Shown here one piece after another: positions 9,144 to 18,091 of a stretch of DNA of 64,000 bases. The translations under genes were made by a program, and so were the position numbers. Each line of letters opens with the position of its first letter. The stretch's first letter is position 1. Origin of the DNA: JAKPUX01 sp035353815 (GTDB lineage Bacteria; Zhuqueibacterota; Zhuqueibacteria; Residuimicrobiales; Residuimicrobiaceae); assembly GCA_035353815.1 (NCBI GenBank), contig DAOQAG010000001.1, forward strand, positions 102,654-166,653. Reading direction: 5' to 3'. The notes under the pieces are model-generated. The model saw only the letters and a list, made by a program, of their open reading frames with translations, did no database searches and was not told the DNA's origin.

Positions 9144-10565
9144 CTAGGCCTCGCGGATTTGCTTGGCATTTTCGACAGCCTCGTCAATGGTCCCCACCAT
9201 CCAGAAGGCCCGCTCCGGCAGATCGTCATGTTTGCCTTCGACGATCTCCTTGAAGCCGCGGATGGTCTCTTCGAGCTTGACATAGCGGCCCGGACGGCCC
9301 GTGAAAGCCTCCGCCACCGCAAAGGGCTGCGACAAAAAGCGCTGCAGACGACGGGCGCGGTTGACGGTAACCCGGTCCTCTTCGGAAAGTTCCTCCATGC
9401 CGAGGATGGCAATGATGTCCTGAAGATCCTTGTACTTTTGCAGGATCTGCTGCACCGCCCGCGCCACGTTGTAATGCTCGTCGCCGACAATGCGCGGATC
9501 GAGAATACGCGAGGTGGAATCCAGCGGATCCACCGCTGGATAGATGCTCATCTCCGCCAACGAACGCGAGAGCACGGTGGTGGCGTCGAGGTGGCTGAAA
9601 GTCGTGGCCGGTGCCGGATCGGTCAGGTCGTCGGCGGGCACGTAGATGGCCTGCACCGAGGTGATCGAGCCCTTTTTGGTCGAGGTGATGCGCTCCTGCA
9701 GCAAGCCCATTTCGGTGGCCAGCGTCGGCTGGTAGCCCACCGCAGAAGGCATGCGCCCGAGCAACGCGGAGACCTCGGAGCCGGCCTGGGTGAAACGGAA
9801 GATATTGTCGATAAAGAGGAGCACATCCTTGCCCTCTTCCTCGCGGAAATATTCGGCGATGGTCAGGGCCGAGAGGCCGACGCGCAGACGCGCACCGGGC
9901 GGCTCGTTCATCTGGCCGAAGACCATGGCGACCTTGGACTGCGACAGCTCCTTCATGTCGATGACGCCCGAATCCTGGAATTCGCGCCAGAGATCGTTGC
10001 CCTCGCGGGTGCGCTCGCCGACGCCGGCGAAAACCGAAAAGCCACCGCGCTGGATGGCGATATTGTTGATCAGCTCCTGGATCAGCACCGTCTTGCCGAC
10101 GCCGGCGCCGCCAAAAAGGCCGGTCTTGCCACCCTTGGCGTAGGGCTCGAGCAGATCGATGACCTTGATCCCGGTCTCGAACATCTCGGTTCGGGTTTCA
10201 AGCTCCTCAAAGGTAGGGGCGTCGCGGTGAATCGGCCATTTCTGCTCCACCTGCAAGGGGCCAAGATCGTCAATCGGCTCGCCGATCAGGTTGAGGAGAC
10301 GGCCCAGGGTCGACTTGCCCACCGGCATCTTGATCGGCGCGCCGGTGTCCACCACTTCCTGACGGCGCTGCAAACCATCGGTCGAATCCATGGCCACGCA
10401 ACGCGCCGTGTTTTCCCCGAGATGCTGCGCCACTTCCAGAACCAGCCGCGAGCCATCCTGGCGCGAATATTCCAGTGCGGTGTTGATCGCCGGCAGCTTG
10501 CCGCCTTCAAAAAAGACGTCCACAACCGGTCCGATGACCTGCGCTATATGACCAACATTAGACAT
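9144..10565 (-). CDS. atpD: F1 ATP synthase subunit beta (catalytic)
   Basis: A 473-residue catalytic subunit. The ATG at 10565 (MSNVGHIAQVIGPVVDVFFE) is chosen because AGGAG lies nine bases upstream and the family starts there; an in-frame extension to 10817 runs into atpG and is not coding. Motifs seen: P-loop GGAGVGKT, the catalytic Glu region GVGERTREGNDL, ALTIAEYFR, and SALLGRMPSAVGYQPTLATE. The C-terminal helical region is complete. It lies 38 bases after atpG. Confidence 0.97.
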   Translation of the reverse strand: MSNVGHIAQVIGPVVDVFFEGGKLPAINTALEYSRQDGSRLVLEVAQHLGENTARCVAMDSTDGLQRRQEVVDTGAPIKMPVGKSTLGRLLNLIGEPIDDLGPLQVEQKWPIHRDAPTFEELETRTEMFETGIKVIDLLEPYAKGGKTGLFGGAGVGKTVLIQELINNIAIQRGGFSVFAGVGERTREGNDLWREFQDSGVIDMKELSQSKVAMVFGQMNEPPGARLRVGLSALTIAEYFREEEGKDVLLFIDNIFRFTQAGSEVSALLGRMPSAVGYQPTLATEMGLLQERITSTKKGSITSVQAIYVPADDLTDPAPATTFSHLDATTVLSRSLAEMSIYPAVDPLDSTSRILDPRIVGDEHYNVARAVQQILQKYKDLQDIIAILGMEELSEEDRVTVNRARRLQRFLSQPFAVAEAFTGRPGRYVKLEETIRGFKEIVEGKHDDLPERAFWMVGTIDEAVENAKQIREA

Positions 10566-10603
10566 CCCATACTCTCCTGACAATCGATAAAGTGAAAATG
10601 CGT

Positions 10604-11464
10604 TCAGCCTCGGAGCGCCTCGGCGCCGCCGATCAGTTCGGTCAATTCCTTGGTAATGGCCGCCTGACGCGCCTTGTTGTAATAGAGCACCAGTTCCTTG
10701 ATCATATCCGCGGCGTTGTCCGTCGCCGTGCCCATCGCCGTCATGCGCGCGCCGAGCTCTGAAGCGTGCGATTCGAGCAGGATGCGCCAGAGCTGAATGT
10801 GCAGATTCAAGGGACAAATCTCCTGCAGCACCCGCTCCGGAGAGGGCTCGAAAATATAGCCCACCGGGAAGCGGTTCTCCTCGGGCACAAGCGGCACGAT
10901 GGGCAGGAGCTGCTCGACGATGATCTTTTGCTGGACCGCGTTCTTGAACTCGTTATAGACGACCATGATCTGGTCGAATTTTTTGGCGGCATACCAGGCC
11001 GCCAGCTCATCGGCGATCCGCTGCGCCTGACTGAAATCGAGCTTGTTGAAGACATCCACGTGATGCCTCAGGACGCCAACATCACGACGCGTCAAATAGT
11101 CGTAGCCCTTGCTGCCGATGGTGACCACGCCCGGGTTGAGGGCCGCGCTCTGGTGGATTTCCTGCAGGGCGCGGCGGCTGATATTGGAATTGAAACTGCC
11201 GCACAAACCCCGGTCGGCGCTGACCACCACATAGCATATCCGTTTGATCTTGTGCTGCTCCAAAAGCGGATGCTGGTTGCGCTTCATCCGGCCGGCAATG
11301 TGGCCCAGCACCGCCTCGAGTTCACGGGCATAGGGCCGCGCACTGAGGAGCTGGTTCTGCGCCTTGCGCAGCTTGGCAGCAGCCACCATCTTCATCGCTT
11401 TGGTGATCTGCTGCGTGCTGCGCACGCTGGCAATGCGGCGCTTGATGTTCCGTAAAGTGGCCAT
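10604..11464 (-). CDS. atpG: F1 ATP synthase subunit gamma
   Basis: A 286-residue rotor subunit. Family signatures are the N-terminal helix MATLRNIKRRIASVRSTQQI followed by TKAMKMVAAAKLRKAQ, the central GLCGSFN, and the C-terminal helix with ARMTAMGTATDNAADMI. Its two long helices form the shaft inside the alpha3beta3 head. The start is three bases after the atpA stop, so translation is probably coupled. Confidence 0.96.
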   Translation of the reverse strand: MATLRNIKRRIASVRSTQQITKAMKMVAAAKLRKAQNQLLSARPYARELEAVLGHIAGRMKRNQHPLLEQHKIKRICYVVVSADRGLCGSFNSNISRRALQEIHQSAALNPGVVTIGSKGYDYLTRRDVGVLRHHVDVFNKLDFSQAQRIADELAAWYAAKKFDQIMVVYNEFKNAVQQKIIVEQLLPIVPLVPEENRFPVGYIFEPSPERVLQEICPLNLHIQLWRILLESHASELGARMTAMGTATDNAADMIKELVLYYNKARQAAITKELTELIGGAEALRG

Positions 11465-11467
11465 CGT

Positions 11468-12979
11468 TTATTCCGCCGCGTACATCTTGATGAATTCCTC
11501 GCATGCCTTGACCAGCTGGGTCTCGATCTCGGCCGTGATCTCCTTCTGCTCGCGGATGCCGCGCAGCACACCCTCATGCTGGGACTCCATGAACCGATGG
11601 AACTCGGCTTCGGCATGGGTGATCTTGTCCACCTCGATCCCGTCGAGATAGCCTTTGACGCCCAGGTAGATCACCGCCACCTGTTTTTCCACCGCCAGCG
11701 GTGCATATTGGCCCTGGCGCAGCAACTGCACCATGCGCTGGCCGCGGCCAAGCTGCTGCTTGGTCGATTTATCGAGGTCGGAGCCGAATTTTGCAAAGGC
11801 CTCCAGCTCGCGGTACTGCGCCAGATCGAGACGCAGGCTGCTGGCGTACTTTTTCATCGCCTTGATCTGGGCGTTGCCACCGACGCGCGAGACCGAGAGT
11901 CCGGCGTTGATCGCCGGCCGGATGCCGCCGTAAAAGAGGTTCGGCTCGAGGTAGATCTGGCCGTCGGTGATCGAAATGACATTGGTCGGAATGTAGGCGG
12001 AGAAATCGCCCGCCTGCGTTTCGATGATCGGCAGGGCCGTCAGCGAGCCGCCGCCGAGCGCATCGCTCAACTTGGCCGCCCGCTCGAGCAGACGCGAATG
12101 GAGATAAAAGACATCACCCGGATAGGCCTCGCGTCCCGGCGGCCGGCGCAACAGCAGGGAAACCTGGCGATAGGCCCAGGCGTGCTTGGAGAGATCGTCA
12201 TAGGCGATCACCGCATGCTGGCCGTGGTCGCGGAAATACTCGCCCATCGCCACGCCGGCATAGGGCGCAATATACTGCATCGGCGCCGGGGAATCGGCCA
12301 TGGAGGTGACGACGATCGAATGGGCCATGGCGCCGTAATCCTCGAGCGTCTTGACCACCCGCGCCACCGTCGAGGCCTTCTGGCCGATCGCGACGTAGAT
12401 GCAGACGACATCGGTATCCTTCTGGTTGATGAAGGTATCGACGACCAGGGCGGTCTTGCCGATCTGGCGGTCGCCAATGATCAGCTCGCGCTGGCCGCGC
12501 CCGATCGGGATCATCGAATCGATCGCCTTGATGCCCGTCTGCAGCGGCTCCTTCACCCCCTGGCGCTGTGCCACACCCAGCGCCTTGCGCTCGATCGGAC
12601 TGAAGGCCTTGGCGTTGATCGGTCCCTTGCCGTCCAGCGGCTGGCCCAGGGGATTGACCACCCGGCCCAGCAGTTCCGGACCGACCGGCACCTCGACCAC
12701 GCGTCCGGTACGCTTGGCGATATCGCCTTCCTTGATCAGACTGTCTTCGCCGAAGAGCACACAGCCGACATTGTCTTCCTCAAGATTGAGCGCCATGCCA
12801 AAGACACCGTTGGGAAACTCCACCAACTCCATGGACATGACGTTCTCGAGGCCGTAAACGCGGGCAATGCCGTCGCCGACTTGCAGGACTTCACCGACCT
12901 GCTCGACATCGATATGCTTTTCGAACTGTTCAATTTGCTTTTTCAGAACCGAGGTAATTTCTTCGGGTCTAATTTCCAT
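11468..12979 (-). CDS. atpA: F1 ATP synthase subunit alpha
   Basis: A 503-residue non-catalytic nucleotide-binding subunit. It begins with IRPEEITSVLKKQIEQFEKH, which joins the delta subunit, and carries the P-loop GDRQIGKT, where most alpha subunits have GDRQTGKT. Other signatures are VYVAIGQKASTVARV (here IYVAIGQKASTVARV), RPPGREAYPGDVFYLHSRLL and GGIRPAINAGLSVSRVGG. Length is normal. It lies between atpH and atpG, the usual order. Confidence 0.97.
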   Translation of the reverse strand: MEIRPEEITSVLKKQIEQFEKHIDVEQVGEVLQVGDGIARVYGLENVMSMELVEFPNGVFGMALNLEEDNVGCVLFGEDSLIKEGDIAKRTGRVVEVPVGPELLGRVVNPLGQPLDGKGPINAKAFSPIERKALGVAQRQGVKEPLQTGIKAIDSMIPIGRGQRELIIGDRQIGKTALVVDTFINQKDTDVVCIYVAIGQKASTVARVVKTLEDYGAMAHSIVVTSMADSPAPMQYIAPYAGVAMGEYFRDHGQHAVIAYDDLSKHAWAYRQVSLLLRRPPGREAYPGDVFYLHSRLLERAAKLSDALGGGSLTALPIIETQAGDFSAYIPTNVISITDGQIYLEPNLFYGGIRPAINAGLSVSRVGGNAQIKAMKKYASSLRLDLAQYRELEAFAKFGSDLDKSTKQQLGRGQRMVQLLRQGQYAPLAVEKQVAVIYLGVKGYLDGIEVDKITHAEAEFHRFMESQHEGVLRGIREQKEITAEIETQLVKACEEFIKMYAAE

Positions 12980-13021
12980 GGTTATAACCTGCTATCTGAA
13001 ATAGGAGATGAGTATCGTGCA

Positions 13022-13576
13022 CTAGAGCGCGGCGGCTTTCACCTGCCGCAGTTCCTGGCGCAGTTGATTGAGCTGGTGGCGTAAACTGCCATCGATCACC
13101 ACCCCGGCGAACTTGATGATGACGCCACCCAGGATGGTGGCATCCACCTGGTTCTCCAGCACGACCTCCGCGTGGAGATACCGGCCCACCTGCTGACGGA
13201 TCCGATCGATCTGCCCCGCATCCAGGGGCACCGCCGAATAGACCTGGGCGCGAACCCGGCCGATGCTTTGATCGTAAAGCTCGCCATAGGCCGTGACGAT
13301 CTGGCTATAGTACGCCTGTCGCCCCTTCTCCACCAGCAGCTGGATAAAATGGCTGAAGAGGGGGGTAACCTGGTGCCCCAGCAGTTCCTTCACGGCCGCC
13401 TGCTTCGGCTTTTTCTCCACCTCCGGCGACATCAGAAACGCCCGGATGCGCCCGTTCTGCTCCAGCATGCCGGCGAAGGCGTGCAATTCCTCCAGCACCG
13501 GCCCGGTTTTGCCAGCCTCCTGCGCCAGCCCGAAAAGGGCCCGCGCATAGCGCCTGGCCAAGGGATGCGTTCTCAA
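13022..13576 (-). CDS. atpH: ATP synthase subunit delta (OSCP)
   Basis: A 184-residue peripheral-stalk subunit. The N-terminal six-helix domain starts LARRYARALFGLAQEAGK; the C-terminal signature VDATILGGVIIKFAGVVIDG is the typical OSCP/delta block. It ties the b subunits to the top of alpha3beta3. The start codon is TTG at 13576, in a TTGA overlap with the atpF stop; no in-frame ATG is near, and the homologous region starts at once. Confidence 0.93.
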   Translation of the reverse strand: MRTHPLARRYARALFGLAQEAGKTGPVLEELHAFAGMLEQNGRIRAFLMSPEVEKKPKQAAVKELLGHQVTPLFSHFIQLLVEKGRQAYYSQIVTAYGELYDQSIGRVRAQVYSAVPLDAGQIDRIRQQVGRYLHAEVVLENQVDATILGGVIIKFAGVVIDGSLRHQLNQLRQELRQVKAAAL

Positions 13577-14067
13577 TTCAGTCCACCGAGTTTTTGCAGC
13601 GATTCGTCGATCAACCTCTGATGATCCCGGGCATCGAGAGACTTGCCGACCAATTTGCTGGTGGCCTGCATCGACAGTTCGACGGCCAGATCACGGATCT
13701 CCTCCATGGCCTTGTCGCGACTGAGATCGATCTCTTTGCGCGCCCGGGCGATCAGCTGCTCCGCCTCGGCGCTCGCCTTTTTAATGATTTCATCCTTGGT
13801 CACCTCGGCCGCCTTGCGGTTGCGCGCCAGTATCTCCTGCGCCTCCTTGCGGGCGGCGTCGAGGATCTGGTTTTGCTCGGCCAGGGTCTTCTGCGAGGCA
13901 AGCCGGGCCTGCTCCGCCAGTGCCAAAGACTCGTTGATTTTCTTCTCCCGCTCGTCCAGCATGCTCAGGATGGGCTTCCAGCCCACCTTGGTCAAAGCGA
14001 ACAGGAGCAGGAGAAAGGTCAGCGTGGTCCAGAATATGGTACCACCCTGGGGGGTCATCAATTCCAT
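13573..14067 (-). CDS. atpF: ATP synthase subunit b
   Basis: A 164-residue subunit with one N-terminal membrane helix (FWTTLTFLLLLFALTKVGWK, residues 12-31) and a long Ala/Glu/Arg/Lys coiled coil to residue 145 (LAEQARLASQKTLAEQNQIL). It forms the peripheral stalk. Only one b-type gene is present, so a homodimer is expected. It lies 21 bases after atpE and overlaps atpH by four bases. Confidence 0.94.
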   Translation of the reverse strand: MELMTPQGGTIFWTTLTFLLLLFALTKVGWKPILSMLDEREKKINESLALAEQARLASQKTLAEQNQILDAARKEAQEILARNRKAAEVTKDEIIKKASAEAEQLIARARKEIDLSRDKAMEEIRDLAVELSMQATSKLVGKSLDARDHQRLIDESLQKLGGLN

Positions 14068-14088
14068 AACAGCATACCCCGCGTTGGT

Positions 14089-14316
14089 TTATTTGAAGCC
14101 GAGCAGCAGACAGATAACCACCGAAAGAAGGGCAACGCCTTCGATCATGGCGGCGGTGATGATCATGGTGCCGCGGATTTCGCCGGCTGCTTCGGGCTGA
14201 CGCGCGATGCCGCTGATGGCCGCACTGGCCAGCTTGCTGATGCCGAACGCTGCCGAAAAGGTCACTGCCGCAGAACCAAAACCCGCAGCCAGATAGGCAA
14301 ACGCAGTGGGATTCAT
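14089..14316 (-). CDS. atpE: ATP synthase subunit c (rotor ring)
   Basis: A 75-residue hairpin of two membrane helices joined by the loop ARQPEA. The ion-binding Glu is in the second helix (AAMIEGVALLS). At the place of the Na+-ring Gln (first helix) there is Ile, and Gly rather than Ser/Thr follows the Glu, so proton rather than sodium coupling is inferred. AGGAGG lies eight bases before the ATG, a strong site that fits the high copy number of c. Confidence 0.95.
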   Translation of the reverse strand: MNPTAFAYLAAGFGSAAVTFSAAFGISKLASAAISGIARQPEAAGEIRGTMIITAAMIEGVALLSVVICLLLGFK

Positions 14317-14393
14317 AGTACTACCTCCTGATCCAAGAAATGTGAGTATGTGGGTGATGATGATAAAGCATAACCCTGTACCATCCGGCCTGA

Positions 14394-15224
14394 CTAATGC
14401 CCTTCCGATACCGAGGCGCTGATAAAGACCGCCGAGAGAATCGTAAAGACATAGGCCTGGATGAGTGAAATCAGCACCTCCAGCACGGCGGAGAAGAGAA
14501 TGATCGCCAGCGGAAAAGCCGAAACCAGCCAGTTTTTAAAGAAAAAGATGACCGTCAGTAAAGCCAGAATGGTGATGTGACCGGCGATCATGTTGGCAAA
14601 AAGACGAATGGCCAGAGCGAAATGTTTGGTGATCATACTGATCACCTCGACCGGGACCATGATGAACTTGAGGAGAAAGGGAATGCCCGGAGGACTGAAG
14701 GTGGCCAAATACCCGAAAAAGCCATGCTTGCGCACCCCGGCGATCTGCACCATGAAAAAGGTGAAGAGCGCCAGCGTCGCGGTGACCGCAATATTGCCGG
14801 TCGCCGTGGCGCCGTAGGGCACCAGCCCGGCCAGGTTACAGAGCAGGATAAAAAAGAAGGCCGTCAGCAGATAGGGGGCATAGGCCGCACCGGCATGGCC
14901 GAGATTCGGCTTGATAATATCGTCGCGCAAATAGGCCACCAGGCTTTCCAGCGCATTGGCCAGCCCGTGCGGGACCAGCGACGGCCGCCGGAAGGCCACA
15001 TAAAAAGCCAGGATCAGCACCGCCGCGACAATCCACATCCACAGAATATGATTGGTGATGGAGAGATCGATACCCCATACCGTCGGTAGCTTGATCACCG
15101 GGTGGGGCAGGACGTGGTGCATGATGAAACCAACTCCGCTCTCGCCCTGCTCCGCGGCATGTTTGGCCGCCTGCTGCACGGCCTCGCCATGCTCCGCGCT
15201 ATGCTCAAGGATCTGTTCTATCAT
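14394..15224 (-). CDS. atpB: ATP synthase subunit a
   Basis: A 276-residue membrane stator with five to six helices. The essential Arg is in KHFALAIRLFANMIAGH; the last-helix Gln block is LISLIQAYVFTILSAVFIS. The N-terminus has an extra soluble stretch rich in His, Ala and Glu (residues 1-40: EHSAEHGEAVQQAAKHAAEQ) before the first helix. It overlaps the end of atpI by 20 bases. Confidence 0.95.
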   Translation of the reverse strand: MIEQILEHSAEHGEAVQQAAKHAAEQGESGVGFIMHHVLPHPVIKLPTVWGIDLSITNHILWMWIVAAVLILAFYVAFRRPSLVPHGLANALESLVAYLRDDIIKPNLGHAGAAYAPYLLTAFFFILLCNLAGLVPYGATATGNIAVTATLALFTFFMVQIAGVRKHGFFGYLATFSPPGIPFLLKFIMVPVEVISMITKHFALAIRLFANMIAGHITILALLTVIFFFKNWLVSAFPLAIILFSAVLEVLISLIQAYVFTILSAVFISASVSEGH

Positions 15225-15612
15225 GATGATTGGCGTGTTTCTCTTTCAATTCCGAGTTGATAAACCTGATTTCATGATACTGCAGAAATAGATAATATAA
15301 TATAAAGGAGACGAGAAAACCGATCAACGGCCAGTGCAGCACCGCGATCACCAGCCAGGCCACTGCAGCGAAGACAAGAAACCGCAGCGCCATGCCCCCA
15401 AGGATGACGGCATAAAACGTCTTGATCTTGCGATGGAAGGCCCATCGGATCGAGATCAGGCTGAAGAGGATATTGCCCAAGCTGATCAGGTAGCCGAGCA
15501 CATAGGAGCGGGTCATGCCGGCTCCGCCGTAGCGATGGACCACGATGAATAACAAGAAAAAAACCGGTACGGTCCAGCCGACGATCCGCCAGACCCGAAA
15601 CGAGGAGGTCAT
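15205..15612 (-). CDS. atpI: AtpI-like small membrane protein
   Basis: A 135-residue protein with four predicted membrane helices (residues 9-26, 35-55, 66-85, 92-112), the size and placement of the ATP synthase I family, which helps c-ring assembly and Mg2+ supply. It sits between atpZ and atpB, with an ATGA overlap to atpZ and a 20-base overlap to atpB. Sequence similarity in this family is low, so the call rests on size, topology and context. Confidence 0.8.
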   Translation of the reverse strand: MTSSFRVWRIVGWTVPVFFLLFIVVHRYGGAGMTRSYVLGYLISLGNILFSLISIRWAFHRKIKTFYAVILGGMALRFLVFAAVAWLVIAVLHWPLIGFLVSFILYYLFLQYHEIRFINSELKEKHANHHDRTDP

Positions 15613-15851
15613 GATGATTTCTTGTCCGTGCGCTTCTGCTTGATGGCGGGATAGACCGTTTTGTATACATTTATAAAGCCGGCGGTTCCGCCCAACAGGA
15701 CTCCGATGAGCAGCAGGATCGGGGTCGTGTGCAGCTTCTGATCGAGCCAGTACCCCAGCACGGTGCCGAGGAGCACCGCCACCGCCAGTTGCATGCCCAG
15801 ATCCATATATGGCCCGATGACCAATCGCTTCTTGTCATCGCGTTCATCCAC
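15609..15851 (-). CDS. atpZ: AtpZ/AtpI-family protein
   Basis: An 80-residue protein with two membrane helices. The core GMQLAVAVLLGTVLGYWLDQ and the later GVLLGGTAGFINVYKTV are typical of the F0F1-ATPase_put/AtpZ family, in which the first helix ends in GxxLGxxLD. AtpZ and AtpI act together in ion homeostasis or assembly of the enzyme. The gene is ten bases after the bactofilin and overlaps atpI by four bases. Confidence 0.85.
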   Translation of the reverse strand: MDERDDKKRLVIGPYMDLGMQLAVAVLLGTVLGYWLDQKLHTTPILLLIGVLLGGTAGFINVYKTVYPAIKQKRTDKKSS

Positions 15852-15860
15852 GGAACCGCC

Positions 15861-16253
15861 TTACTTGATAATCGCCTCTTTGTCGGCGCTGCTTTCCGTC
15901 TTGCTGCCACCGCGTGTTTCGGACATCGTGCACTTGCCGTCGAAGATCGCGCCTTCGTCAATGACCAGCTTGCCGGTCTTGAGTTCGCCGCGCAACTCGG
16001 AATGGGCCTCAAGAACCGTCCGGCCCGGGGCCAGTACCGCACCGGTGATCTTGCCGCCCAGAACCAGATTCTTGACATGCACATTGCCCTTGATTTCCCC
16101 TTCGGCCCCAACGATCAGCGTATCGCCGGAAACAACATCACCAACCACCTTGCCATCGATTCGCAGGCTGAGCTCCACCTTGATATTGCCATCTACCACA
16201 GAGCCCTTGCCAAGAATCGTGCTCAGCTCACCCGGTTTCTCGATGCTTTTCAT
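15861..16253 (-). CDS. Bactofilin (polymer-forming cytoskeletal protein)
   Basis: A 130-residue DUF583 protein made of short beta-helix turns: ILGKGSVVDGNIKVELSLRI, then DGKVVGDVVSGDTLIVG, then GEIKGNVHVKNLVLGGKITG. Bactofilins polymerise without nucleotide and help place wall enzymes. The ATG at 16253 has AGGGA upstream; a GTG at 16286 is an alternative. It lies right after an M23 peptidase, a link seen in other bacteria where the pair shapes the wall, and right before atpZ. Confidence 0.92.
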   Translation of the reverse strand: MKSIEKPGELSTILGKGSVVDGNIKVELSLRIDGKVVGDVVSGDTLIVGAEGEIKGNVHVKNLVLGGKITGAVLAPGRTVLEAHSELRGELKTGKLVIDEGAIFDGKCTMSETRGGSKTESSADKEAIIK

Positions 16254-16298
16254 ATCGGCACTTCCCTGTTGATGAATATCTTCCACCCGGCATCCGCT

Positions 16299-17225
16299 TT
16301 ACATCCGGGCAAACGCCAGGATGTAGTCAGCGGGATTGAGGGCGACGCCATCTTTCCATAGCTCAAAATGCAGGTGCGGCGCGGTGCTCTCTCCCGAAGA
16401 ACCCACCAGAGCAATGTGGTCACCCTTGCGCACCAGCGTGGACCGCGGCACCAGATTTCTCTGGGTGTGACCGTAATAAGTAAAAAAGCCGTCACCGTGA
16501 TAGACGATCACCATGTTGCCCAGATCCTGCGTCCAGCCCGAAAAGATAACCACCCCGTCCCCGGCTGAACTGATAAACGCGCCCCGCGGCGCCGCGATAT
16601 CAATACCATAATGCGCCGTCCCCTCCGCCGAATAGTTCCGGGTCAGGACGCCGGCCACCGGCAGATAGGTCGGCAGACTCTTCAGATACTCGTGGATGCC
16701 GATCTCTTTGGATTGCTGGAGAAAACCCAGCTTTTCACTCAGATTGACCTCCACCGGCTTGATCCGCTCCCGGCGCGATTCCGGGACAGGCTCGGGAGGC
16801 AGGCCGCGCAGCGGTGGCGAACTCATGGCCTCCGAATCGAGCGATTGACTCTCATGCGTGCCGCTCAGCCCCAGGGCGCTGCGCAACTTGGCGTCGGTCG
16901 CTTCGAGCTTTTGAAACAGAGCGGCCAGCTCATAGACCTTTTTGCTGTTCTCGATCAGCTGGTCGTTCACCTTTTGCAACCCGCTGTTGGCCACGGCCAG
17001 ACGCGCCCACTGCAGGTAGGCCACCACACCGAAAACCAGGTGCAACGCCAGGAGGATGCCGGCCCAGCGCAGAAATAAGAGTTTGCGCACGGAAAGGCTG
17101 TAATGCCGCGGCTCCGCCTGGTCGTCCGGAATGACCAGGATCTGCACCTGGCGGCGGCGCCGCAACGCCCCCTTGAGGGGCTTATGCAAAAATGGCAGTT
17201 TCATAGAGGCTGCACGTGGAATCAA
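16299..17225 (-). CDS. Membrane-anchored M23 (LytM) peptidoglycan endopeptidase
   Basis: A 308-residue protein. An N-terminal basic cytosolic stretch precedes one membrane helix (around residues 46-70), then a periplasmic coiled coil (LQKVNDQLIENSKKVYELAA), then a C-terminal LytM domain with zinc ligands in HYGIDIAAPRG and HLHFELW. All key residues are present, so an active D,D- or L,D-endopeptidase is expected. The first start is a TTG in a TTGA overlap with parB (17225); the ATG at 17204 is the alternative. Neighbouring bactofilin suggests a shared morphogenesis role. Confidence 0.9.
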   Translation of the reverse strand: MIPRAASMKLPFLHKPLKGALRRRRQVQILVIPDDQAEPRHYSLSVRKLLFLRWAGILLALHLVFGVVAYLQWARLAVANSGLQKVNDQLIENSKKVYELAALFQKLEATDAKLRSALGLSGTHESQSLDSEAMSSPPLRGLPPEPVPESRRERIKPVEVNLSEKLGFLQQSKEIGIHEYLKSLPTYLPVAGVLTRNYSAEGTAHYGIDIAAPRGAFISSAGDGVVIFSGWTQDLGNMVIVYHGDGFFTYYGHTQRNLVPRSTLVRKGDHIALVGSSGESTAPHLHFELWKDGVALNPADYILAFARM

Positions 17226-18091
17226 TCACCGAGGATGAGCGCGACAATCCGCTCGAGTTCGTCGGAGGAGTAGTACTCGATTTCGATCGCGCCACCCTTG
17301 CTTCTGCTCTTCATCGCTACCTTGGTGGCCAGTCGGTCGCGCAAACGACCTTCCATCTCAGCCAGATATAAATTCTGAACCGAAGGTGTGGCTTTGGTGG
17401 GGGTGCCTTTGCCCTTTTCCGGCTCCCGCACCATCTCTTCCACTTTGCGCACTGAAAGATTGCTGGCGACGATTTTTTTCCACAAGGCCAGCTGCTCTTC
17501 ACTGCTGCCGAGCGCGAGCAAGGCGCGCGCATGGCCAAAGGAGATCTCGTTGCTCTGGACACTCTCCTGGATGCGCCGCGGCAGCCGCAGCAGCCGGAGA
17601 AAATTGGCCACACTGGTACGATCCTTACCGACCTTGACCGCCACCTCTTCCTGGGTGAGATGGCATTCATCGATGAGCCGCTTGTAGCCATTCGCCACAT
17701 CGATGGCATTCAAATCTTCACGATGGATATTCTCGATGATCGCCAGCTCGAGCATCTCCTCATCGCTCTCGACCTCGAGAAGATAGGCCGGGATCTGGGT
17801 AATTCCCAGGTCGCGCACGGCGCGCAAACGGCGCTCGCCGGCGATCAGCTGGTAGCCGGCACCGTGGCGCCGGACGGTGACCGGCTGCACCAGTCCCTTT
17901 TCGGCGATCGACTGCTTCAGCTCGGCAAGGCGTTCGGGATCGAATTTTTCCCGCGGCTGGAAAGGATTGGGGGCGATCTTGTCGATGTCGATCATCTGAA
18001 TGCCCTGCGCGGCGGCCTCCCCTGCCGGTCCGGACTGCATATCAGGAATGAGCGCACTCAGCCCGCGTCCCAATGCCTTCTTATTCGCCAT
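17222..18091 (-). CDS. parB: Chromosome partitioning protein ParB
   Basis: A 289-residue ParB/Spo0J. It begins with the ParA-interacting motif KKALGRGLSALIPD, followed by the CTPase/ParB-box region (NPFQPREKFDPERLAELKQS; GERRLRAVRDLG; ENIHREDLNAIDVANGYKRL), an HTH domain (TQEEVAVKVGKDRTSVANFL) and a C-terminal dimerisation segment. It loads on parS and recruits condensin. It overlaps parA by 11 bases. I did not see a consensus parS palindrome in the window. Confidence 0.96.
   Translation of the reverse strand: MANKKALGRGLSALIPDMQSGPAGEAAAQGIQMIDIDKIAPNPFQPREKFDPERLAELKQSIAEKGLVQPVTVRRHGAGYQLIAGERRLRAVRDLGITQIPAYLLEVESDEEMLELAIIENIHREDLNAIDVANGYKRLIDECHLTQEEVAVKVGKDRTSVANFLRLLRLPRRIQESVQSNEISFGHARALLALGSSEEQLALWKKIVASNLSVRKVEEMVREPEKGKGTPTKATPSVQNLYLAEMEGRLRDRLATKVAMKSRSKGGAIEIEYYSSDELERIVALILGD

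Noticed and set aside
9159..10580. Long plus-strand open frame opposite atpD
   Set aside because: It mirrors atpD, has His/Leu/Asp/Arg-rich low-information sequence with no motif, and arises from the GC-rich third codon positions of the real gene.
10566..10817. In-frame extension of atpD into atpG
   Set aside because: It overlaps the end of atpG; AGGAG and homology fix the start at 10565.
11576..13084. Long plus-strand open frame opposite atpA
   Set aside because: Same cause; atpA on minus is certain over the whole span.
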